Shown piece by piece: positions 40,301 through 52,300 of a stretch of DNA of 64,000 nt (position 1 is the first letter of the stretch; each line of letters starts with the position of its first letter). The notes below the pieces were generated by a model. It was not told the DNA's origin. It searched no databases and saw nothing but the letters and a program-made list of their open reading frames with translations. The stretch comes from Hippopus hippopus (Eukaryota; Mollusca; Bivalvia; Cardiida; Cardiidae): positions 48,062,311 to 48,126,310 of the forward strand of contig OX328106.1 in the NCBI GenBank assembly GCA_946811185.2, read 5' to 3'. A program made the position numbers and the translations under genes.

Positions 40301-43300
40301 GTTCCAGCAGTTTTTATGACATTGGCAGCAAATGAGCAATATTTGTCCTGTAAACAAGCAGCCTCTTTACATGATGCTGAACATTTTTCTTCTTGAGAAA
40401 TGTTTCCTAATATGATTCTTTTTTTAATTTAAACTCAAATGCTCTTGGTTTTCCTCCATGTTTGATGCATTTTTTTCACTTCCTTTATTCCCTTTAGGCT
40501 TGGAAGAAGTTGGAGATTATACCGAATCATTTGGATATGTTAAAAGAATTCCCAGGCAACTTGAATTTTGTTGTACTGCAGCACTCACCAGATAAGTATG
40601 TGTTGTTAACCCTCTCCCAAACAAATCCCAATTTTTACAACCCTTTAAGAAGAAGATTTTCTAAAAGATTTCATGTATTATGGCCTTACTTAATGTATTT
40701 TGTTGTCTGAGAAAGATAAGAGATGATTCTGTTTTACTAGGTGCTGATAATTTCCATTCTGATATATGAGCCATGCTCTGTGAAAAGGGGGCCTTAATGC
40801 ATCTGCAAATAGTATGGAGCCAGATCAGCCTGCACAATCCTTGCAGGCTGACCTGGTGGAAACTTTTTGCTTGTGATCAATTTTCTGTATTTCAAAGGAC
40901 CAGTCTACCTTGTGATTCAGTTAGTTGTTAGACAAATAGCCTTTATAGATCCATGATTATGTGATGACTTGCTTGGTACAATGGATATTATGGTTACATG
41001 AAACCCCCTTTTGCCAGAACATGGTGCATGATTTTTTTTGATGCTACAGTGGCTCCTTTAGAAAAATTATTATAGGAAGAACCCCATGGAAATTTTTTTT
41101 TTTTTTGAAAAAGCATATAACATCGTATTAAATACTGGTAATTACTGCAACCGTGGGTTTGTCACACAAATTTCAGTGGATGTCCTTAATTCCCAAAATG
41201 TAAAAGAGCCCAGTCATGTAGTGTATAATAACTTTGGGCACATGTATTTTCCTTTTGTTTTTATATTTTCAAACTACATTACTGTTTCACTTGCAGAACA
41301 TTTCTGTATGGTGCAGTCCTTGATAAGCCAAAAGGGGCAGCAGGTGGTGGTGGAGATAAAAAGGGTAACCCTAAACAAGGAGCCCCAGGTAAACACTGTG
41401 CAATCAGGGCCAGTATTCACCAATCATTCTTGAGAACATTCTTAGTCTTATTCTCCAAGATTTTCTAAATTTGAACACAACACAACTTCTGATTGGCTAA
41501 ACCATTTGGTTTAGCCAATCAGAAGTTATGTTACTTTCAAATTTAGAAAATTCCGGTGAATAAGACTGAGGATATTCTTAAGCATGGTTGGTGAATATGG
41601 GCCCTGATCTTGAGCTATGAAGGCATCTGATGAGTTGTGCAAAGTCTGCTAGTTGTATCTGTCTCTATTTCACTTTAGTATCAATGGCATTCTTTTTCTT
41701 TCTATTTATAATGTAACAAATTTGTTTCTCTCACTGTCTGTTGATTTTTCATCTACCTTACATGCATTTTCTGGTTCTTTAAAGATCTTATTGTAAGGCA
41801 AAGGTAAGAATTTAACTGCAGTGCAGATTGTACCAAAAAATCTCTTCAGATGATTTTTTTCTCTCACTTGTTGAACCTGTAACTGTAAAGGTGATTAGAG
41901 ACTGCTAGACACTAATAAAAATTACACAAAGGACAAAAATTTGAAAGACAGGGAAATGTCCTAATTAACGTTATGTTTAAAATATTGTGGGAAATAGAAC
42001 AAATGCTTGCTTCCAATCAATGGCTCCTTTCCCACTCTATTTTTCAAACTTGTCTACTGCAGAGACATAAATTGTTGTACTTTTACATTCAAATGTCATA
42101 GGCTACATATGAAAACAGAAAGGAAGAACACTGCTTGCTTTAAGTATCTTTTTGCAAGACAGTTTCCAAAAGTGATCTGCTTCATGACAATAAAAAAGTT
42201 GTCTGTAACAGGTAGCAAGTTAATGATAATTTCAATATTCTGCCCTATGGTATCTGATAAATATTATGCTTCTGTTAGAGCATCTGGTAAATATAATGCT
42301 TTTCTATAGCATCTGCTAAATAACATGCTTCTCTAAGCATTCGGTAAATATTATGCTTCTCTTTAGCATCTGCTAAATATATAGAGGATATTTGTTTTTT
42401 ACAGTGAAAAATCAAAATTTATTTCATTGAGTGAACATTATCCGTAATATTTTCATCAGTGGCTGCGCCACCCATGAAAATATTACTGATGATGTTCACA
42501 AGACGAAATAAATTTTGATTATTCACCGATAAAAACAAATATTCTATTTATTTCGTGCTTTTAACCCGTGTTTGGGGAAACTTACATCAAAATCCAGTAC
42601 AGTTCTTTTTGGTTATTGCTCCTGGCATATCCTCTACGCATAGCAAGGCATTACAAAACTACATAAAATGCGAGAAATGTAGGGTAAATTACGTCATATT
42701 TCCATCTGGTTGAGAGGCACGTGCATTTTACCTAGGTAACTAGTGTATGGGAACTACTGTTTCTGCCTTTAACTGAAGAGTTAGAATATAAAAAGGTATT
42801 TTTCACTGGTCGTAACCATGAATATCGAAAAATATTTCACCATCATTTCTCAATAAGTATCGGTAAACATAAAATAAAATGCTTCTCTATTGCATCTGGT
42901 AAATATTATGCTTCTGTTTAGCATCTGGTAAATCAGTGCAAGGATTTGTAGAGGAAATAGAGGATGAATCTGGTAACAGAGATGTAGTAGTATTGTTGTT
43001 TACCTGTTCACTTGATTGATCAAAGGGAAAAATATCCAGTTACAAAGTACACTGTATTCATTTAGGGTGTTTAACTCTTTCCCAAACAATCCCGACTTTT
43101 AACAACCCCAAGAAAGAAGCCTTTTTAAAACATTGTGGGAAAAGGAGAAAATGCTGGTAACCAGCATTTTCTCCTTTTCCCACAATGTTTTCAACCCTTC
43201 CCAAAACAAATTTTAACTTTTCTGTGGGTTTATTTTGTCGTCTGGAAATGCTTTCAATTTGGGATGGTCTAAAATTTTGTCGTTTGGTAATGAGTTAAAG

Positions 43301-46300
43301 CTTTACCAAAAGGCAGGACTTTAGACTTTATCAAATTGAAAACATTTGCAGATGACAAAATAAAGTGTAGCTCAGATGATAGGATTTGTGTATGAAGGGC
43401 TAGAAACATTAAGGGTAAAGGAGAAAATTGCTTTACCAGCCTTATCTCCTTTTTACCTCAATGCCCTGTTTAGAAGTATTATATTTATGTCACAACATCC
43501 AGTGTCCTGTCAATGTGTTTGATTTTTAGCATTTAATATATGCAAACACACTTCCTGAACTGCTCTGTCACTCACCTTTTCCCTAATAATCAAAGTTCAA
43601 AGTTTGTTTGGCAGTAGTTAATAGAGGAATAAGTTACATGTACATACATGTAGCTATAACTTTTCATCATCCTTGGAAAGAATTTTCATAGGCCAATAGC
43701 ATTTATGACCCCCTAGATCACTAGCCCTGTGCAGTACCTTAGAGCTACTGTGGCCTGAACAAAGTGTATGTATTAGAGCTGCACATTTTTCCCCCCTGAT
43801 GTTCAAAGTGATGAACAGAGCTGGCAAAAAGTTTTGACTGAAATGTTGACTGGTCCAAACCCAAAGCATTTACAGGCAGCATGTCAAATATGGTTCAAAT
43901 TGTGGAATTTATCTCTGGAAGGTTGAAATTATTGTCGAAAAGGTGAAAATGCTGGTTGCCAGCATATTCTACTTTCCAACAATGTTTCCGAAAGCCGTCT
44001 TCCTCAAGACCATTAAAAATTGGGATTGTGTGGTAACGGGATTGAAAAAAATATGATCCAGTAATTTTATATCATATTTTTTATACCCCCGCAAAACAAA
44101 TGTTTTCATGGGTATACTGGAATCAGCCTGTCTGTCCATCCGTGTGTCCGTCTGTGTACAAAATACTAGTAATTTTGTGTCGCGAACTCCTCCTACAGTT
44201 TTGCTGCCATTGTATTGAAAGTTTGTTCATACATTGATCGTATACTGAAGTTGTGCAAGACGCAGTTTTCAATCATCTGCTCCCTATGATTCAAGGGTAA
44301 TCTCCCCTTGAACTTAGAAAACTTTTTGTTAAATTGCCTGTTTCTGTCAAAGCGCTGGCGGGGGTATTAAGTCACATTCAGTGACAGCTCTAGTTTTGGT
44401 CTGTTGTAACAACTTATGTGGTGTAGCAGGGTTGTTTTTGAATATGGGAATGCTAAAAATATATGTACCAATTTTTGTAAAAGCATAAAAGATAATTGTT
44501 TTTATGTTTCAACTGCTACTCAGAACTCATTGAACCAAATTAAGTCTCTCCTATTGTCTATACCTATTTCAGTATATCAAGATTGTGTGAAGAGGATTTG
44601 TTTTAAATCCACAGTTAATTCCTTACCAAATGACAAAATTCAAGACTTGTCCAAACTAAAAGCAATTGCAGACAACATGTTACAGGTGGTCGAAATAACA
44701 AAATTTGTCTTTGATAAGGTAGAAAACATTGTGGGAAAAGGAGAAAATGTTGGTTACTAGCATTTTCTCCTTTACCCTCAATGTTTTCAAAAGTGTTCTT
44801 CCTTAGAGTCGTCAAAAGTCTGAACTGTGTGGTGAAGGGTAAAGCATATTGAATAGTAAAGAAGCAGAGATAAGCTGTATACTTATTCTGTATGTGGGCT
44901 GTTTTAAACAGTTGCTGATAAAGAGGGTAATGGTATGGTTTTAAGCTTTTTTAACCCAAATTCAGCCTAAGTTGGGTGTTTATGTTGTTTTATGTAATAA
45001 ATGTGACTTACGGTGTCAGATTGACTTTTTTTGTACTAATCACCCCATTCCCACTCATTACTTACATGCCAACTTATTTGCACTAGTCAATCTCTTTGCT
45101 TTTCATTTGGTAGGTCTCTGAGAAATGTCAAAGGCCCTATTACTTCACATGAGTTTATCAATAGAGGAAGAGCAATTATTGCACTTTCCAGCCAAAGGTG
45201 ATATCCATAAAAGTCCAGAAAGGAAAGATCCAAGCTTCATTGTTCCAAAAGTTTCCTGATACATCCTTGGGACAAGGCTTCATGTGATACCTATTATCCA
45301 GCCTTCATGATTCCAATGATACCTTAACTCTTAAACTGCTACATAACTGAAATGAAACTTTCAAGTCGATAGTAAAAACCCAAATATTTCTGTTTCAAAG
45401 TTATTTTTGAAGGAAAGCTATCTCCTTATCGGACAGGGTAGATCCAATATCAGACTACACATTCTGTGCAGTCTGATCTTGATCTACACTGTCCGCAAAA
45501 GGTCAGTGACTCACGCTTAGCAGCTCAAACATTGACCGATAAGTTTTTCGTTTTGTCTCCCAGATCTGTTGACCTTAATTGGTTTAGTCTTTCCAATGTA
45601 TACAATAATTTTCAATAAGTCATGTAAACTTTCAAGTGAGTCAAACATCAGATACTTCAGATATAATGTTATAATATGAATTTCAAAAAAAAAATTCATA
45701 CTCTTTTCTCTAGATGTTTCATTAAGATCACAATTAAGTTTTCTGTAAAATCACTAGCTATCAATGTGTTGAGTATCTAAGTTGAATAAATTTTGAATTA
45801 AAAGTTTGAATGCAGCATGATATATTGCCAAAATGTGGTAATGTTTCACTAGTAAAGTTAAGTTTTTTATTACATGTGCATGTGGTTTGATATTGTCAAA
45901 TGAGCTGCGCTCTGTGAAAAGGGGGCTTAATGCATCTGCGAAAAGTTTCGAACCAGGTCAGCCTGCGCAGTCCGCGCAGGCTGACCTGGGCCGAAACTTT
46001 TCGCTATTGGTCAATTTTCTGCATGTCAAAGGATCAGTCTACCTGATGATTGAGTCGGTTGTTAAAAAAAGTGGCTATTATGGATCCATAAGTATGTGAT
46101 GGCTTTCTTGGTATGATGGATTACGGAGATGCATTAAGCCCCCTTTTGCTAGAGCACGGCTCAAATACTTTTGCTTTTCCCTTAACCATACAGTCCTTAG
46201 CTTTAGGGAACCTGATGTAGAAGGCTTCAAAAAAAAAAATGTGGGAAAAAGGGCAGGAATTTTGTTGTCAGGTGAAGACTTAATGACTGATTGCCTCTAC

Positions 46301-49300
46301 TTTAACTTTCATGTTGCTTAACTCTTTACCACACAACAAAATTTTAGACCCACAATGTTTTTAAAAGGCGTCTTCCTCAAGGTCATTAAAAGTCAGCATT
46401 TTGTGGTAAACGGTTAATATGAAATCAATGAAAAATATGCTTCAACAAGCTTCTTATCAGTACTCTTGTTTGATGAATTAACTTTGAGATTGTGTCAGCT
46501 GACGGCAAATGTGAAAACAAACGGAAGAAAGCTTTTAAAATCACTTAATGCACAATGCAGAATGTATATACATGTACATCTAGATCTAGTCTTTTCTTTT
46601 ACAGTCTTGCTGAAGAACAAAGAACAATTAAGAAATATGTAACCAGCAGCATACAACATTGGAATACATGGTCACAGAAGGAGAAATTGCCAAAATGAGC
46701 AATTTCATCCTTTGCTACAATGCATACAATCATGATTTTTTTTTTATTAAGACTATTTTTTTTCAAGAATGTTTTTAAGGTCATTTGCTGTAAATTTGTG
46801 GCTGAAGGTAATTATTTAACCTTTACTATACAGTCCCAATTTTTAACCCTTTCAGTACCATAGGTGAAAACTGTGACTTTTTCGGACAGCATAGATCAAG
46901 ATCAGACTGCATAGAACATGCAGTCTGATCTTTGATGTTTACTGTCCGCTTGTGTAGTCAAGCCTATACAATCAAAATCTGTGTAAGTTTCAATGGATTG
47001 TATTTAGAGCTGTCAAAAGAGGTTGAGTTTATTTATTTGGTGCTGATAGAGTTCAAAATCATGAAGAAGAAAGCTTTTGAATAACAGAGATACATTAACC
47101 CTTTACCACACAATCTTAAGTTTTGATGACCCTTAGAAAGAAGGCTTTTGAAAACATTGTGGGAAAAGGAGAAAATGCTGGTAACCAGCATTTTCTCCTT
47201 TTCCCACAATGATTTCTACCATTTCAAAGACAAATTCCAGAATTTGAATCATGTTTGTCATTTACAAGTGCTTTGAATTTGAAGTCCAGTTTCCTTTTTT
47301 TTTTTGTATAGAAAGCTGTGAACCAAACATAAATCTTTAACCACATGAGAAAAAATTTAGGCTTGTTCAGATTGAAAGCATTTGAGATGACAAATTAAAT
47401 GTTGCATAAATTACAAAATTTGTCTTTGAAAGGGTGGAAAATATTGTTGGGAAAAAAAAAGTACAGGTTACAAGTATTCCCTCCTCTTCTCACCATATTT
47501 TCAAAAGCCATCTTCCTCCAGGTTGTTAAAACTCTGGATTGTGTGGTATAGGGTTAAAACACAATAAATAAATAGATGATCGTTTACTAATTAATTTTTA
47601 CAGGTGTCACTAAAGCAAAGGTATTTGGTATGGAGACATCACCCAAGGAGGTGGAGGCTCTCCTGACAAAATGCCGAGAACATAAACAAAATGTCCAACA
47701 GCTTCTAGTGAAGCAAGAGTACCAGAGGTCACAGGCTGCCATGAGGCAGAAAATGTTACAGAACCTGGATGATAGTCTAAAAGGTCAAAAGTCAAAGGTG
47801 AATATGCAGTTTACTTCTCAAGTATTTGTATTAAAATTTGGACATGTATTTCAGTATTCTGAATGGTCTCAGGTACTGGAGCAAATAAACAATTTATTCA
47901 ATCGTTTGCCAGATATTAATTTTCAACCTTGCCCAAATTGACAGTTTTTGCAGAAGACAAGTTACTTTTTCATCACACAACAAAAATTTAGACTTATCTT
48001 TAACTCTTTAACAAAGGACATAATTTTAGACTAGTCCAAATTGGAAGCATTAGCAGACAACAAAATCTACGTGACTCAAAAATTGAAATTTGTTTTGAGA
48101 AGGGTAGAAAACATTGTGGGAAAAGGAGAAAATGCTGGTTACCAGCATTTTCTCCTTTTTCCACAATTTTTCAGAAGGCTTCTTTCTCAGGGTTGTAAAA
48201 ACCCGGAAATGTTTGGTAAAGGGTTAATATAAGTGTTTGCTCAAGTCATGGAAACACTGTTAATCAAAGCGTTGAGAACCCTGAAGTGGTATTTGTCAAG
48301 GAAGCCATTGTGTGGAATTAATAATTTAAAAAAAAAAAAGAAAAATATTATTCAAATATTGGCTTGAAAGTCAACCTACTAAGCAAATGAATACCTTTTT
48401 TTGGTTGAAGGGAGAGTACTCATGACAAAGTTAGGATTATATGTGTATTGGTGGTCTCCCTTCGATCATTAGGAGTCAGATGTAACGTACCTTGAAAGTA
48501 CGATGCATGATGGATAGAGAGAGAAACAAAGTGAATATATCGAATAAAATTAAGTTTGTACCTGAAAACTATGATTTTGAAATATCTTTGGCCCTTAACA
48601 TTTAATTCCCAACATTACAATCAATCATTTCGATCTATAAATATTCATGCCCAATCAAATTGAGTAGCGTGCAATCATTAGATGAGCAAGCCATGGGACG
48701 AACTGGTTATGGAACGAAAAAGCCCAGGACCAAGTGATCGGTAGACAAATTTTGTATCGTTGCGCCAATAGAAAGCTATGAGCGAGTGAAGCTATTTTCA
48801 ATCAAAAATTAGTAATTCCACAATTGATGGCCTCAACCAGTGTATTTTAACATGCCATTTCCAATTACATATCTGAGTGCTACCGAAAAACTCATTTGTC
48901 TGAGAAAAATTGAGTTTAATTGGGTTTATTTCCTTCGGCTTTGCACAAAATACGATACATGGTCTTCAAAATTCAATATTGAACTCATAGTGGTATTGTC
49001 TTCGACAAATACCACAAAAATTAAGTATTAAACACTGATAACCAGCAGTTCCTGCATTTCCCACAATGTCTTATCAGCACAAATAAAATGGTTACCCAAT
49101 ATTTTATTCCTTTTCCAATAATACTTTGAAAAGCCATTGTCTGCCAAAATATTTAAGCATGCGAATGTTTGTTGAAGGCTGAACCTTAAATCAGGCTGCA
49201 AAATAATGATCCCCTTGATTACAGTTTAGCCTTCATCCAAACAATCCCATGGTTTCACAAACTTAAGGAAGAAAGATGTGAGAAGATTACAGGAGAGAAG

Positions 49301-52300
49301 GAACTGCTGGAAACTGGCATTTCCCCCTTTTCTGATAATGTTTTCTTCTCTTTTTGTTCATTGGATTTGATCTATTCATTAATGATAGAGCTGGAATTTT
49401 CTCCTTGCTTTATAATTGTAGCACATAGATTGGAGTAAAAATGATGTATCAGTAAGTTTGTAAAATTATTGTTAATCTTGAATAATCATCATTGTGAAAG
49501 ATTAGTTGAGAGTCTGAATTTTTATTTGGGTGAAAATTTACCGATTTTCACAGCAGCTGATACATTGTATTATTAATTTCTTAAGCCTTGGTCACACCGA
49601 GCTAACGGACGAATAACGGATAAAAAATCATTTTATCCATTCGTGTCCGTTCGTATCCGTTTTATGTCCGTTTCTTATCCGGTGAATCCGCTACTTGTCC
49701 GGCGATGTCCGTTCCATCCGTTGGGAAGTTTTGAGCATGTTCAAAATTTTCCACCGGACAAAACGGACAGAGACATGCAAATGATAGACTGTGGATGCAT
49801 CTGAAAATTTATACCCTCGGCATGTCACGTGACCGGTACGTTCCTCGTACGTTGGTGTTCGGTACATTTCCGTTCATCGTACGTTGGAAGAACGTTTTGT
49901 CCGGTTCTCATGCGTTGCACTTCCGTTTTTTGCGGTAGAAGTCCCTTACTCGTACGGTGATATCCGTTAATAGACCGTTTATTATCCGGTACATATCCGG
50001 TAGATGTGCGTTTTTTTCCGTTACATGTGCGGTACTCGTGCGGTCATTGTGTGGCTTCTTTGCTCCACACACCGATCGCGTGAGCCTCGAGCGGCAGAGG
50101 AGATTAGTTTTGTCACCGGATAACCAAATTCTGCATGTTTTTGTCCGTTTTTCCCCCGGTACATATCCGTTAGCCGGTCTGACCAAGCCTTTAACTTCTG
50201 TTTTCATTTCATAGAAAATGGAAAATTGAAAATACATCATTTGTACATTTTTCTCTATCTAAGAAAGATTAGTCTTGAGCAGTGATGAGCTAAAAAGTTT
50301 TAATTGAAAAAAGTTTGTTTTATATTCATCCATTGAAGTTTTCTACCCTTTGTAATTTTATTTACTTGTTTGTTACCATTGTGAACAAGTGTTCAGAGGA
50401 TTTTTTGTGGCGCCGCATGAGTGGCGGCACTATATTTCTATTCGGTTTTGAAAAGTACCTATGGGGGCAGCCATATTGTTTACTCGGCTTCCAATCGTTT
50501 CGTAACTAGGTCATTTCATACCGAGGCCATTTCGTACCTTTTTTGTTCATTTCATACCCACAAATACTTTTTATTTTGGTCATTTCATATTCACTTTGAT
50601 CATTTCGTACCCACTTTGGTCATTTCATACCCAATTTTTTATATCAATTTGGTAATTTAGGACCTAGTTTTAATACTATTTTCTTGCCGAAGGACAACTG
50701 CTTTTTGTACATAGCTCCAATTGAAATTATGTTAAATTTTGCCGAAGAATGGCTATGATTGTGTGTTACCATTGTTGGTTCTTTCTTTTTTAAGTTTTGA
50801 TTTGCATTCTAAAGATTGTTTAGGACTTCTCATTTCATTTCTCACCGAGTTCTGCATAAATTTTCTTTGGTCAATTTAAACTGCGTTAAGAATTTTCTGG
50901 AGAGAGGCACATTTTCGTTGTGTTCTTCATAAATCATGTTGCAAAACCATGAATCTTTCTTAGACTTTAACTCTTTACCAAACAACATAATTTCAGACTT
51001 CTGAGTGCATTTGCAGACAATAATTCGAATGTGGTTACCATTTTCTCCTTCTTCCACATTGTTTTTAAAAATGATTCTTCCGCAAGGTTGTTAATACTCA
51101 GGATTAACACAATGCCTTAAATGGTGCAAACTTTAAAAATCTTCTTGTCCAAAACCAGAGGCCCAGAGTTTAAATATTTGTCATGTAGTATCACCACGTG
51201 GACCTCTTCGAAGTTTGTTCAAGTGATGCTCTTGGTGTAAAAAATTAACCTGCTGTAATGTGCCCTATTTCAGAAACAACTGATTTGTGGTGCCATTGAT
51301 GTTACGCATCAATATTCTCTTGTTAAATATTTTGTTTTGTTTATACAAATAGTTTTCTTTGGTTACATTTAGTGATATTGTGGTTTATATTAAAGAGGGA
51401 TGAAGCACACCATACAAATAAACATTAGATTTAGATTAAAAGCTAAATGAAGACAATGACATGATGTAAAAGTGTAATTTAACCTTTACCAATCAATCTC
51501 AGGTTTTCACGACCCCGAGATAGAAGCCTTCTGAAAACATTATGGGAAAAGGAGAAAATGCTGGTAACCAGCATTTTCTCTTTTTCCCACAATGTTTTCT
51601 ACCCTTCCCAAAACAAATTTCAATTTTTGAGTCACATTTATTCTGTTGTCTGTAAACGCTTCCAATTTGGACTAGTCTAAAATTATGTTGTTTAGTAAAG
51701 ACTAAAGGCAACTTTTTTGACATTCATCCTTATCCATTCAAAGATTTTGGTATTTCTATGATATAGTCTCTATTCTGTCGAATGTGAAATGTCCATTTCT
51801 AATACAGGGTGTAAAATTTTCCCTGGATACTATGTTGGAGCATGCTTTAAAGGTAAACCAGTAGGTTTGAAACATAACAGTCATGACATATGTTACAAAG
51901 TTACCAGAAATCTTTTACTAAACCTTAAATTGAGAAATAAATGAAATTAACATTTGTTGTTAGTAAAAAAGAGCCATGAATGCACATTCATGTATGTTTT
52001 CAAAAATATTTCACAAAGTGTCAGTCAGTATAAGCCTGATGAAACACCTGATGGTGCCTTTCAGTATGGTGTAACTTAATGTGAATTTAAATGGAACTGA
52101 AAACAAAGGGCTTGTTTGAATTTACTGGAAATAGTAAACTTCATTAGCTTAAACCATTGTCACAATATTTAACTGCATGGGGTTTAATTTTGAAGCTAAG
52201 TCTACATTGCTTTGTGCTTGAAATACATTGGACAGTAATTGTTGAAAGAACTATTGACCATATAAATACTGATATTGATCAAACAAGTAAGAGAAGATGT

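Noticed and set aside
45114..45197. Protein-like open segment (SLRNVKGPITSHEFINRGRA and on) with AG and GT borders
   Set aside because: Exons 29 and 30 join directly in frame and match the family; this segment needs a two-base overhang before it and leaves two bases, so it cannot sit between them without further unseen exons. Kept only as a curiosity.
46606..46640. Possible small exon LLKNKEQLRN after TTTTACAG
   Set aside because: Phases are incompatible with exons 29 and 30, and the region is next to a repeat hairpin.
49908..50240. 110-codon minus-strand frame in the 614-bp element, and the overlapping 85-codon plus-strand frame
   Set aside because: Composition follows the CCGTT motif repeats, there is no recognisable domain, and both strands are open over the same stretch.
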